Of a stretch of DNA of 64,000 nt, positions 26,401-38,989 are shown in pieces (position 1 is the first letter of the stretch; every line of letters begins with the position of its first letter). The notes under the pieces are model-generated. The model was not told the DNA's origin and made no database searches. It worked only from the letters and a program-made list of their open reading frames with translations. Both the position numbers and the translations under genes were made by a program. Origin of the DNA: Astropecten irregularis (Eukaryota; Echinodermata; Asteroidea; Paxillosida; Astropectinidae); contig OZ020244.1 of NCBI GenBank assembly GCA_963971285.1, positions 36,766,001 through 36,830,000 on the forward strand, read 5' to 3'.

Positions 26401-27308
26401 TGTATAATTAAATGAAAATGATTGTAAAATGACGTAACAGTGCTGGCTGTTACAAGGTCACGGGTTATATTCACGGTAATTTTCATGGGAGATTTACATG
26501 ACATGAGCTGGGTGAGATAATGCCGCGGTCTGGTTCTTCATACCCTGTAGCGACGAACACGTAAAACGTAATGGTAGCCGAGCCAGCGGTGGAGAACCTC
26601 TTCCACGCGGCGAATGAAGGCTGAGAAGCACGGTCGTGGGGCCATACCTCACGGTAGTCGGTCTGGCAGGCGCCTCGACTAACGGGTCCGATTCAACGGA
26701 GAAATGACCGGTGTCAGTTGGATGATCACGGTCATCGAATCACGCCTTATATCAGCTTGTCCATTACGCGTGGTAATGGTCACATCTCACGGCAGTTGGT
26801 CTGGGAAAGGCTTAGATTCTACGTTTTCGAGCCACATTGTACATCTGGCCATTCTGCCGTTTTTCACGAAAAATTACGCATATCGTCACAGTTTTCACGA
26901 TGGGATTAATTTGGCATCAAAATCAATATTTGAAATTATTTTAGGTCGAAATCGATTAAGGATATTGTGACGGAAATCTTGGCGAAATTCTTTTATAAAA
27001 ATCAGATAAAATGAGATCATGAAAATCAATAGGAAAAATCAAGTCAAATTACACGTAAGTGCTATTTCAAGTTTTCACGAAGGAACGAATTTAGCAAAAA
27101 TGAACGTTGTTCTATGGGGGCAAATACAGGGCGTATTCAAATGTTAGTTCTCACGAATTAGGGACAGATATCTTTGAACGTAAATTACACCGCAATGAAA
27201 TGGTCTATACCAACTATTTATTATTACATCGTGTAGGTTAAAGTCTTCAGCTTGAAACCGGTATACAAAGTGTAAACAACATAATCTGCAAAAAGGAACA
27301 AACTTTTC

Positions 27309-29920
27309 TCAAAACTATGTTTCAACGCCCTGTGGGCAAATTCATCCCTTGGTGAAAACGATGACAACATGTACGTTTGATTTTACCAATTTACGGATAT
27401 GGAAAATCACTGATTAAAATTAAACCTTAGATTAAATAGCGATAAACAATATTGTGCAGATGAAATTGGAAAACACTGTACCACTTTATAAAATTCGAAT
27501 GATAATTTATGAAATCCACCATAACGTTTTTTTTTATATATTATTTCATGGAACGAACGATTTTATATGAAGTACGATGAATCATTATATAACCACAACG
27601 GAAACTGAATGAATTTTAAGTCATTGAAAAGTGAACAAAGAAAAATTGACTGGAACAGGATTACAATCGGCGACCTCATGAACACTGTACAAGCACTCTG
27701 GCCAACTGAGCTATCCAGCCCTAGGTTGGTGGCATCCCAAATAGTCAATTGCCTTGGTTCGTTTGGCAGTCAGAAGCCATGAAACCACGCAAATACCGCC
27801 ATATCCCAAGGATCGTTTTATTGATATTCTCAGCAGTGCTGCAACCTGAGAAAAGGTACATGGTGGTGTTTCTCAGGTTGCAGCACTTGCTGCAAGTATC
27901 CATAAAATATCGATACATGATAAGATAATTGACTATTGGGACACCACTAACGTAGGACTGGAAAACTCAGTTGGTAGAGTGCCTGCATGTACAGTGTTCA
28001 GGAGGTCGCCGGTTCGAATCCCGCTCCAGTCACATTTTCTTTGTTCACTTTTCAAGTATGATGGATGTTTAATTTACAGGGGCCATGCATCCGAACCATT
28101 CAGACACGTGCCATGTTTAGGGAAAGCGAGCTGGGTTGAATCCCTTTGCCCAGAAAGACATTTCTGATGAGCGAGATCACACGAGAGTTCAAGGCAGCAG
28201 GCTCGGAGGTCTGGTCTATCGGGCAGGAGGTGCGATCGGACGGCTCAAACCGATCTGCTGGGCTGGGTGGCAAACACCATAAGAAGTGCCGGGAGTCGAG
28301 AGAAAGCCATCTTAAGATGGTATAATTCGTACGCAAGATCCATAACAAAATTCAGAAAAAACTCATCCTCTTGACACCGGTCATATCGCCGTTCTTCAGT
28401 CACCGTCCTAGCCTCGTCATCCGTGCGGACGATGTGAATCAGACCCGTGAATCGATGCGTCTGTCAGGCCGACTACCGTGAGGTGCAGCCCCATGACCGT
28501 GCCGTATATTCACGCTAGTGACGCTTCTTCGTCACCACTCGGTATCCATGTCATCTGATGGTCTTTTCAGCTTCCATTACACCCCGCCGGGACGAGGTCT
28601 TTTCACCGCTGGTTCAGCTATTACGTTCAACGTCTTCCCTGCCCTTTTTACATCAGTTTTGTAGTATCCTTGGGGCACTCTCGCGCTACAAGACACGAAG
28701 GACCGGACCGCGGCACTATCTAATCCTAAATCCCGCTCATGCAGTACGTCATGTAAATATCCCGTCAACAATATTGTGAACAGTATGAATGCAACATCAA
28801 GGAATACAACTTATATTTTGTGGTTTTATATACAGGTGTATTGCATAGCTTGATTTTCTTAAACCCGAACTAAGACTCAACTTGTTTATTCATTTTTTAT
28901 CCAGTGTATTTCCCTCTTAAATGTTCTGTTATATGGTTTACTTTAAACCAACGACATGTTACAATATATTTCAATACATTTCTATCAAATTCTTCAAAGG
29001 AAAATATGGTTGCTCCGTTTTCGTTCCGTTTCCTTTTAGTCCAATTCTACTTGAAATATTTATTTATTTTATTTCGTGGTATTTTGGTTCGTTTATTCCT
29101 GTTTGACCTGCACAGGTCAATAACACGTTGAACACAAGAACCTATAATACCCAAATTTCAAAAAGTAAAAAGGTCCATATCTTCACTTTTTTTTGGAAAC
29201 AATTCTTTGCATCAAAAACTAGTTACCATGAGAGCAGTGAACATGACAAATTAACCTGAACATGACCAATTTACCAGATAACATACCGTTAAAAAACTTC
29301 TGTCTAGAAATAGATATTCTAGCATTAGCGAAAAGTTGAAATGGCTCCCTAATTCTTGCTGCCTTGAGCCTTATAAGAATAATTACAACTTCCTGTCTCT
29401 CAAAGGGTCCATTTCTGATGATGATTATATTGATCCCCATTGACATATTGATCACCATATCTAACATTTTATAACGATGCAATTATGGGGAAATCAACAT
29501 AGTTATAGCAACAACTGCAACTGCAAATTATCTGCATATGGTAACTCCCCTTCCAATGAAGTAAAAGTGCGTGTCGAAATGTTTTGCATTCGATCGGCAG
29601 AAAGTGTTTCGCGATAGCGGCTTAGCGGTTGGGGAGAACGATATGGGGTATTATTAACAAAAATACATCTGGCACTGCAAGGAAGTGCACTAGAACAAGC
29701 CTTGGTTATTACGATATGTGATCTTATGAAGGCATCAGGGAAAAATGACGATCCAAAAGAGATTGCCAAAAAAATTGGATTGGAATTTGGAAAGGCAGTT
29801 TTTTTTACGACTCTTTAACTAGTACGACTGTTGATCAACTTCAGCAAATGATAATTTGCAACAGGGGAAGAATCAATAATCGTTGTCTACACTCCGCTGT
29901 CCCAATGTAAAGAAGGGATT
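27309..29920. repeat. 2.6 kb tandem duplication, unit 1
   Basis: The 2612 bp unit begins TCAAAACTATGTTTCAACGC and is repeated directly from 29921. It contains an inverted pair of tRNA-like sequences around a GCTGCAACCTGAGAA hairpin, a GC-richer segment (about 28140-28780) and AT-rich sequence. No frame has a recognisable domain; matching open frames in both units are not evidence of coding since the whole DNA is duplicated. Confidence 0.88.
27956..28031 (+). repeat. tRNA-like sequence (SINE head) in unit 1
   Basis: A 76 base segment folds with a perfect 7 bp acceptor stem (GACTGGA / TCCAGTC), a D stem ACTC/GAGT and a T arm with GGTTCGAATCC. The anticodon arm is abnormal: stem CCTG/CAGG around a 13 base loop. 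A functional tRNA is therefore unlikely; it looks like a tRNA-derived repeat head that keeps Pol III A and B boxes. A diverged inverted partner lies at about 27650-27735. Confidence 0.6.
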
Positions 29921-32535
29921 TCAAAACTATGTTTCAACGCCCTGTGGGCAAATTCTTCCCTTGGTGAAAACGATGACAAAATGTACGTTTGATTTTAACA
30001 ATTTAGGGATATGGAAAATCACTGATTAAAATTAAACCTTAGATTAAAAAGCGATAAATAATATTGTGCTGATGAAATTGGAAAACACTGTACCACTTTA
30101 TGAAATTCGAATGATAATTTCTGAAATCCACCAAAACGTTTTTTTGTTTATATATAATTTCAAGGAACGAACGATTTTATATGAAGTATGATGAATCATT
30201 ATATAACCACAACGGAAACTGACTGAATTTTAAGTCATTGAAAAGTGAACAAAGAAAAATTGACTGTAACAGGATTAGAACCAGCGACCTCATGAACACC
30301 GTACAAGCACTCTGGCCAACTGAGCTATCCAGCCCTAGGTTGGTGGCATCCCAAATAGTCAATTACCTTTGTTCGTTTGGCAGTCAGAAGCCATGAAACC
30401 ACGCACATACCGCCATATCCCAAGGATCATTTTATTGATACTCGCAGCAGTGCTGCAACCTGAGAAAAGGTACATGGTGGTGGTTCTCAGGTTGCAGCAC
30501 TTACTGCAAGTATCGATAAAATATCGATACTTGGTAAGATAATTGACTATTGGGACACCACTAACGTAGGACTGGAAAACTCAGTTGGTAGAGTGCCTGC
30601 ATGTACAGTGTTCAGGAGGTCGCCGGTTCGAATCCCGCTCCAGTCACATTTTCTTTGTTCACTTTTCAAGTATGATGAATGTTTAATTTACAGGGGCCAT
30701 GCATCCAAACCATTCAGACAGGCGCCATGTTTAGGGAAAGCGAGCTGGGTTGAATCCCTTTGCCCAGAAAGACATTTCTGATGAGCGAGATCACACGAGA
30801 GTTCAAGGCAGCAGGCTCGGAGGTCTGGTCTATCGGGCAGGAGGTGCGATCGGACGGCTCAAACCGATCTGCTGGGCTGGGTGGCAAACACCATAAGAAG
30901 TGCCGGGAGTCGAGAGAAAGCCATCTTAAGATGGTATAATTCGTACGCAAGATCCATAACAAAATTCAGAAAAAAAAACTCATCCTCCTGACACCGGTCA
31001 TATCGCCGTTCTGTAGTCACCGTCCTAGCCTCGTCATCCGTGCGGACGATGTGAATCAGACCCGTGAATCGATGCGTCTGTCAGGCCGACTACCGTGAGG
31101 TGCGGCCCCATTACCGTGCCGTATATTCACGCTAGTGACGCTTCTTCGTCACCACTCGGTATCCATGTCATCTGATGGTCTTTTCAGCTTCCATTACACC
31201 CCGCGGACGAGGTCTTTTCACCGCTGGTTCAGCTATTACGTTCAACGTCTTCCCTGCCCTTTTTACATCAGTTTTGTAGTATCCTTGGGGCACTCTCGCG
31301 CTACAAGACACGAAGGACCGGACCGCGGCACTATCTAATCCTAAATCCCGCTCATGCAGTACGTCATGTAAATATCCCGTCAACAATATTGTGAACAGTA
31401 TGAATGCAACATCAAGGAATACAACTTATATTTTGTGGTTTTGTATACAGGTGTATTGCATAGCTTGATTTTCTTAAACCCGAACTAAGACTCAACTTGT
31501 TTATTCATTTTTTATCCAGTGTATTTCCCTCTTAAATGTTCTGTTATATGGTTTACTTTAAACCAACGACATGTTACAATACATTTCAATACATTTCTAT
31601 AAAATTCTTCAAAGGAGAATATGGTTGCTCCGTATTCGTTCCGTTTCCTTTTAGTCAAATTCTACTTGAAATATTTATTTATTTTATTTCGTGGTATTTT
31701 GGTTCGTTTATTCCTGTTTGACCTGCACAAAGGTCAATCACCAAAACACGTTTAACACAAGAACTTATAAGACCCAAATTTCAAAATGTAAAAAGGTCCA
31801 TATCTTCACATTTTTTAGAAACAGTTCTTTGCATCAAAAACCACGAGAGCAGTGAACATGACAAATTAACCTGAACATGACCAATTTACCAGATAACATA
31901 CCGTTAAAAAACTTCTGTCTAGAAAAAGATATTCTAGCATTAGCGAAAAGTTGAAATGGCTCCCTAATTCTTGCTGCCTTGATCCTTATAAGAATAATTA
32001 CAACTTCGTGTCTCTCAAAGGGTCTATTTCTGATGATGATTATATTGATCCCCATTGACATTTTGATCACCATATCTAACATTTTATAACGATGCAATTA
32101 TGGGGAAATCAACATAGTTATAGCAACAACTGCAACTGCAAATCGTCTGCAGATGCTAACTCCCCTTCCAATGAAGTAAAAGTGCGTGCCGAAATGTTTT
32201 GCATGCGATCGGCAGAAAGTGTTTCGCGATAGCGGCTTAGCGGTTGGGGAGAACTATATCGGGTATTATTAACAAAAATACATCTGGCACCGCAAGGAAG
32301 TGCACTAAAACAAGCCTTGGTAATTACGATATGTGATCTGATGAAGGCATCAGGCAAAAAACACGATCCAAAAGAGATTGCCAAAAAAATTGGATTGGAA
32401 TTTGGAAAGGCAGTTTTTTTACGACTCTGTAACTAGTACAACTGTTGATCAACTTCAGCAAATGATAATTTGCAACAGGGGAAGAATCAATAATCGTTGT
32501 CTACACTCTGCTGTCCCAATGTAAAGATGGGATTT
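29921..32535. repeat. 2.6 kb tandem duplication, unit 2
   Basis: Direct copy of 27309-29920 with scattered substitutions and short indels, ending at the GGGATTTCA that also ends unit 1. Immediately to the right is MITE family A copy 4. Confidence 0.88.
30570..30645 (+). repeat. tRNA-like sequence (SINE head) in unit 2
   Basis: Identical in structure to the sequence at 27956-28031: perfect acceptor stem, Pol III boxes and an enlarged anticodon loop. It arose by the surrounding tandem duplication. Confidence 0.6.
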
Positions 32536-32586
32536 CATGGTCATGCAAATTAGAATTTCCATATTCATAAGCAAAACGGCAATGTC

Positions 32587-32935
32587 TTTAAAGGTATATC
32601 ATACTTTGATAGTACATGTGTACCGAAACAGCAATCTCCACAGATTTACCTATACCTTACACGGTGATGGTGATGGTGGTGGTAGAAACATACCGTTAAA
32701 AAACTTCTGTCTAAAATGCTGTATTTATTAAGAAAAGAGTAAAACCAATTGACCAAAACAATTTTGAAATTCGGAAGATCAAAAATAATGGTGAAAAGGT
32801 TTCAGAAAAATACGGCGAACGTTTTTCACTGTTTTCTCAAAAAGTGTGCATCGTATGGGACTGGGAATTTCACACATTTTTTTGCCCAAAAACCAAAGTA
32901 AGAAATAACTAAGAAATAACCTTTAAGATAATTGA
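32587..32935 (-). mobile_element. MITE family A, copy 4
   Basis: Reverse orientation relative to copy 1: begins TTTAAAGGTATATCATACTTTG, carries the complement of the CACCACCATC and CAGTCCCATACG interior, and ends ACCAAAGTAAG...AACCTTTAA. Confidence 0.7.
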
Positions 32936-34103
32936 TAACAGTCAACCAACTGATCTGTGCAGATAAAGCTGAATAATTTGACCCCTCGCCGTTATTTTGT
33001 CAATGTGATTGAGTTCCCTATACGAAAATGATATTAAAAAGTACCCTACATTTTCAATTCTTCGTCTTTCAAAGGACTACCGACTAAATGCAAGTTTGGA
33101 ACCAAAATAAGACTTTTGGTTTTCTTTTAAGGTGCAAACCACTAAATAATGTTCCGTAGGCTCCCATGTTAAATACCCAATTAAACAATTACAACTACTA
33201 ACTACTTTATTAAAAATACACCCAAAGAAAAAACATTAACTCTTCAACTGCCAAATTCACTGGTGCCAGACTACAAAAAAACCTCCACAACATGGCAAAG
33301 GTAGAGCGACGTTAGAGCCTGATTTCATTCAAACAGCTCAACATGGGGTGCCTTCATTTGGAATTTAAAAGTTTTGCACGAAGGAACTAATTTGCCCAAA
33401 GGGTTTTAAGTTTGGTCCTTTTTAAACGGATGATTTAACGAAAACTAAATTTCGCATACGCGCTGAATTTGCCCCATAGAACAACGTGCATTTTTGCTAA
33501 ATTCGCCCCTTCGTGAAATCATGAAATAGCGCTTAGCTGATATTGCCCTTTGATTTTACATATTGATTTTCATGATCTCACTGATTTTTTTATCTGATTT
33601 TGACAGAGACAAATCTCCAAGATGTTCGTTCCATTATCCATTTCTGCCACCGAAACAAAAATCGAAAAAAATAAAGATTTTTGCAAAATTCGTCACTTCT
33701 TGAAAACTGTGCCTGCGTGTTCTAGTTATGCCACTGCGTGTACGGATACAGCATAATTACAAGGGCAGTATAAGTCCTATTTTGATTACTTAACTTGTTT
33801 TTATTATGAAGAAATACTACCCAAATCGGGCCGATTGACGGTATTTCTGGATTCCATGGTATCGATATACACAATCAGGGATCCTGTTACTAACTCTTCA
33901 TTTCTTTACCTTTCCCCAAGCCTACGATTTTATTATATTTCATTCAATGACTTACATCTGTTCATCTAATCATAGTTTTCTATTGTTGAACGAGTTTAAA
34001 TTCTCAAAAAAATGAAAAATTATTGCGGTTCTCATTCCAATCATGTGCAACAAAACGAACGAAATGAATGGCAAACGAGAGAAAAAAAAATTGTTCGTCT
34101 TAC

Positions 34104-34260
34104 CTTTTATCCCTCCCTGTGCGCTGCGTGAACTTGAACAGACAGATACGACGATAAGCAGACGGACGATGCGACTCTGTCTCCACCTGTGGAGTGACTG
34201 CAGATGAAATGACGACGAGCTGGCCAGGTACTGGGTGGTATAAACACCGCTGTGTAGGAG
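34104..34260 (-). other. Candidate 5' UTR exon for the F5/8 C gene
   Basis: On the - strand a GC-richer, moderately complex stretch ends in ATAAAAG followed by a consensus donor GTAAGACG (intron from 34103 downward). The coding exon at 25928-26017 of the F5/8 C gene has an acceptor (GTATTGCAG) in front of its untranslated leader, so an upstream exon is expected on this strand. Linking the two would make an 8.1 kb intron holding the 2.6 kb duplication. This is inference; another gene could own the donor. The 164-residue - strand open frame here has no recognised domain. Confidence 0.3.
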
Positions 34261-34708
34261 CTGTGTTTGCGTACGATGGGTAAAGTGGTTTAGTATGGAA
34301 ATATTTTCCTGTCGTTCTGCTTTATCTTGAGCGTTTCTACGGTCGGTAATGAAAGCTAAAAAAAAAGACCCAGCCACTGGTCCCCGGCGGAGGGTAATCA
34401 TGTACGTAGCAACGACGCTATTGTTTGCCACTGAAGGCCACGATGAGAGTAATAACTCTAGCAAGCTTCACCGGAAAGGGTCCGACAAAGCAGAGATGCA
34501 GAGAATGCCATGACACAATTATTAAAATGACCTCATATTAACCATCTTGACGCCTTCAACACGTGAGTGCACGATACAGGTGTATCTACGCAAAACATAT
34601 GTTATGGGTTTTATCCCCCCCCAAGTAAAAGGAAAAAAACAACAACAAAACAGGCGCGGTTTTAGAGCCAACATTTTTGGGGGCCTAGAAGAGCAATTAT
34701 TATAATTT

Positions 34709-34946
<238 letters not shown>

Positions 34947-35199
34947 CCGGAGAAATAATTTCAATTCCCCCCTTACTGTCTGGACCCATCATCTGAAGGT
35001 CAAGATCATTCTTGAGTACAACTACTACAAATTTAACGACTCTCTCAATGTCTTTCTCTCTAAATGGCACGTCTGCAACACCCTTTTTCTCCTGAAAGAC
35101 AACAATCTGACGTGGTTGATCTAGTCTGGTTTTTCAAACGTCCTTTTAGGAACACATTAGTTATCTAATTTATTGTAACCCCCCCCCCCCACTTCCCTC

Positions 35200-35640
35200 C
35201 CATCGGGTCACCCTTTGTGCCGGTAGCCTAACGCACCAAGGCGAGGCGTGGTGAGGCTTTCCTCACCGCCGGTACGGGTAACCCAGGACCACTGGCTGCG
35301 GGCCCCAGTTTCACCCGCGTTTAAGCCTGACGGTCCCCCTCCCATCCCTCCCTGTTCCTCACCCCCCCCCCCCCTTTGATATTATTATTATATACACTGT
35401 TTATATCTTTTTTGTTTACTATTACATTGTATGAATCATCCGGGAGTGGCTGCTCGTGTTACACGAGACATGGTGTATACCTCCTTTCCCGGCTGAGACG
35501 TTGATACTTCTGTGATACAATTGTTTTTCTCTCTGTTATCATATTACCCTCTTATCTTCCCACTTCTGTATATATTTGTTTATATGTTTTTGTCATGTTT
35601 GAGGATTTCCAAATAAAGTTATCCTTTGAAAAAGTATGTA
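35200..35640 (+). mobile_element. Possible retroelement 3' end
   Basis: A compositionally distinct stretch with a GC-rich part (about 35215-35350), then CATCCGGGAGTGGCTGCTCG, and an end with AATAAAGTTATCCTTTGAAAAA that resembles a polyadenylated 3' UTR of a non-LTR element. No coding part is left, so the assignment is weak. Confidence 0.35.
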
Positions 35641-36055
35641 TTTATTTATTAATTTATTTATTTATTATTATTATTTTTTTTTTAGGGGGTGGCTAAAAGC
35701 CCCAATATTTTGGGTTCTTCGACCATTCGCTTCGATCTGCTAAATCTTATTAGGGGTCGAAAAAGCATGCACATATAGCGTAGACAACGCGTTTTTTTAA
35801 TTTAATTGGCGCTTAATAACTGAAAAATCCAGTATTTTCAAGAATACATTTTGTTCAATTGCATTTTTTTTGGGGGGGGGGGGGGGGTTGGTGGGCTAGA
35901 CAAACTTTCCTAATTCATCTCAATAATTGCTGAAAACAACAATGAGTTGAGAATTGGATGAATCGTTCAAGACTATACATAACGCTCACGAGTATAGGTG
36001 TGATATTTTCCCTTGCTGTTTGCGTTACCATTGCTACAAAACCACAAGCCGTGCT

Positions 36056-36290
36056 AAAATATTGGCCACTTCCACGGTCGAATTCATTGTTAAATGAAAT
36101 TAATTAGACGGTGGCTGTGGTCAACAATGCTATCGACAACGTCTTGCTGAACACAAAGGCCGTAGCTTCACCCTATACAATCAGCTTCCGTTCCTGCTAT
36201 ATTGGCTTTAGGTTCGCACACACAATTTCCGTTGCATCTGTTGCCAGAATATTGGAACAGCTCTTCTCAGTTTCCCATCATAACTAATAA
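36056..36290. repeat. Dispersed repeat, copy 1 of 3
   Basis: About 235 bp starting near TATTGGCCACTTCCACGGTC and including CAACGTCTTGCTGAACAC and AATCAGCTTCCGTTCCTGC. Similar copies at 37570-37805 and 40198-40440 each lie just upstream of a MITE family A copy; this one does not. Confidence 0.7.
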
Positions 36291-37199
36291 TTATAATCAT
36301 AACTTATATTCGAAATACGAACAGCAAAGCGAAATTCATTGAAAATGTCGTCTGCATGCAACTCAAAGAAAATATCAACAACCACTCCCACTCAGATCGC
36401 CTACAATCCGCCTAAAAAGCTGGCCACGGCACAGAGACAGCACTACTGAGTCTTCAAAATGATATTTTGAGAACGTTAGATAACAATGGAGCCGTTTTCT
36501 TATTTGTGCTTGACTGATGTTCAGATCTGGATGATTTCAAACGTACTCCATCTGAACGGGAATAAAACTTAACTCTTGATCATTGACTCATCTCATCACC
36601 ATCAGAAAAACCTGTATTTCAAATCTTCATTAATTTGAAATTACGTGACCCTTACTTCCGGTCGAAGACGGTCTAAGCCGGAAGTATCTCATAATTTAAG
36701 ATTGGATCAAGATATTACCTGAAGTTGGTTCTAATCATGTCAGTGTCTGGCAGTTATTCATTATTTTTTTTTGACCGATGACGTCTTCAGATACTTATTC
36801 GAACGCCCTCTAGCGGCAGGTTGAAAAATATCGAAAATGTATTTTTCAGTCTTTATCTGTGGCGAGATTGTAATTTTGTAATTGTTTCAAAATGAACATT
36901 TATAATAACCATTAAGCAAACAACACATTGGGACAAGATTTAGATTGATGACGTCATCAGATCTGAGTTCACAATTGGGAAACCATCTTTTTGTATGGCT
37001 GGAAAAATCAATCATGACATAATCGCGATGTTTCCTTCAAATGTTTGGTTTTAGTCTTTCTGGATAAATACACCATTTCAGGCGGAAATATTTTAACGGC
37101 ATTTTTTCTACCAGCACCATCTTTATACCCTGAAAGTTATACGTGAATATGCATAATAAATACAAATAAACACTTTCTGTTTTGGTTTGTAACTAATGT

Positions 37200-38462
37200 T
37201 GTATGCGTCCTTTAATGCAAGTTCTCCAAACACAATTGAGAAAATGCTAGAGGTTTGTCTATCTTAGTGACGGAGCAATAATGACTATTTCGTTCTTCTA
37301 CCCCCAAAAAAGTCCATAGCCTTTGTACATATTTTGTTATACGGGCCACATTTGCCATTAAACATGTTAAACATGGTACAAATTTAAGTTTGCATAAGTC
37401 GTGTTCCCATTGAAATATTTGGTTTAACTCCCGCAAGTTTCCTGTAAATTGACAAATTTAAGTCCAATGGGAACGCAAAGTGAATAACTTAAAACTGTTA
37501 TTTACTGTCAAATATTCCACAATACCGCAAGCGATTTATCGTACTTGGTTCAACACTGCAGCAATAATGCTATGATATTGGTCACGTCCACGGTACACAC
37601 ATTCATTGTTTGGTGAAATTAATAAGATGGTGGTTGTGGGCAACAATATTGCTATCGACAACGTCTTGCTCAACACAAAGGCCGTAGCTTCACCCTATAC
37701 AATCAGCTTCCGGTGCAGCTATTATTGGCCCTTTGTTCGCCCACACATTTCCCTTGCCTCCGTTGCCTGTATTGAATCAGCCCTGCTCTGCTCTTTCTCA
37801 TAACACCGTGTCGAAACACAAGCAGTTCAGTATGGTGAGAAAATACTCGATTCGGCTCAACTGGTGTCATTTGAAGAAATAATGTCTTTAAAGATAATAT
37901 CATACTTTGGTTTTAGTCAAAGAAATGCAGATTCATTGGCAAACATATCAAGGAAGATATAACAGTAACAGTCATCTGTGAAATGTTCAGTCCCATACGG
38001 TGCCCACGTTTTGAGAAAACATTTAAACATTCCTACAGTGTTTCTTAAGTCTTTTCACCTTGTGATCTTTAAGAGGGCCTTTACGAAACCTGGCATTAGG
38101 CTAGGCTTTACCTTTTTCACTTTCGCCATTTGAGACCAACAAAAGGAAACAAAGGAATTTGGCCACACGACGAAGCCGAAGAAAGGCTCCAGCTTCGCCA
38201 TGTATCTCAAGCCCTTCAATTCAATTAGGACACAAAATGGCGGTAGCAAAATCAATCCCAAGCCTAGCCTCAAGCCTCATTTCGTAAAGGCCCAGAGATC
38301 AAAATTGTTGTTTAGGGTCATTGGTTTGACTCTTGTCTCAATAAATAGAGCATTTCAGGCAAAATAATGTTAACAGTATGTGTCTATCATCACCCTCTTT
38401 ATACCCTATACATTATAGGTAAATCGTTGAAGATTTCTGTACCAAAGTATGATACTAAAAAT
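37200..38462. repeat. Segmental repeat unit 1 containing MITE A copy
   Basis: Direct repeat partner of 38990-40751. It includes GTACATATTTTGTTATACGG, the ACGGTACACACATTCATTGT block, the CAACGTCTTGCTCAACAC segment and a MITE family A copy at 37885-38460. The duplication predates the insertion of a nested foldback in the second unit. Confidence 0.7.
37885..38460 (+). mobile_element. MITE family A copy 5 interrupted by foldback family B
   Basis: Begins TTTAAAGATAATATCATACTTTGG and ends ACCAAAGTATGATACT. At 38074-38293 it is interrupted by a foldback family B element with ends GGGCCTTTACGAAAC and GTTTCGTAAAGGCCC-like sequence. The family interior resumes with GAGATCAAAATTG directly after it. Confidence 0.8.
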
Positions 38463-38989
38463 AATGATGTAACGCACGAGTTTAGGTGTAAAATTGTGTT
38501 TTCAAGTCATCTCGTTATTCACTTTGTTAGATGTCATTTTGGAGAATTAGTGAGAACATTTTAAAACAATTCTTATGTTTGATGGTAGTGACGTCACGGT
38601 GACGTCAATGAAACGTCATAGCCAAATTATCCCTCCATGGTTAATATCAATTAACAGACTGGGTGATGACTTGGTGCATGTAATAGGTGCACATCTGTAC
38701 TGACAATTATTAATTACATATTAATTACAAATTCAATTCAATTCTTATAAACATTTATTTCATACTTCTCAATAAAAGATAACATGGTACAGCAAATCAC
38801 ATAGTCATTGCAAAATCATAAAGTTATTGGAAATAATGACAAAGAAAGTATATACGATTGAATAAGATTATAAGGATAAATACAATGTGAACATGAGGCC
38901 GTCATAAGAAACCAAGCTTATAGGAGACAGCCTAAAACAAAGGACAAGAACAATGGACAGAGACAAGAACAGTCATCATTACTAAGATA

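Noticed and set aside
27956..28031. Functional tRNA gene
   Set aside because: Acceptor stem and boxes are fine but the anticodon loop has 13 bases; it sits in an inverted repeat pair, so a SINE-type repeat is more likely.
33970..34464. 164-residue - strand protein
   Set aside because: No domain, ends in low-complexity aromatic sequence, and a strong splice donor cuts the frame.
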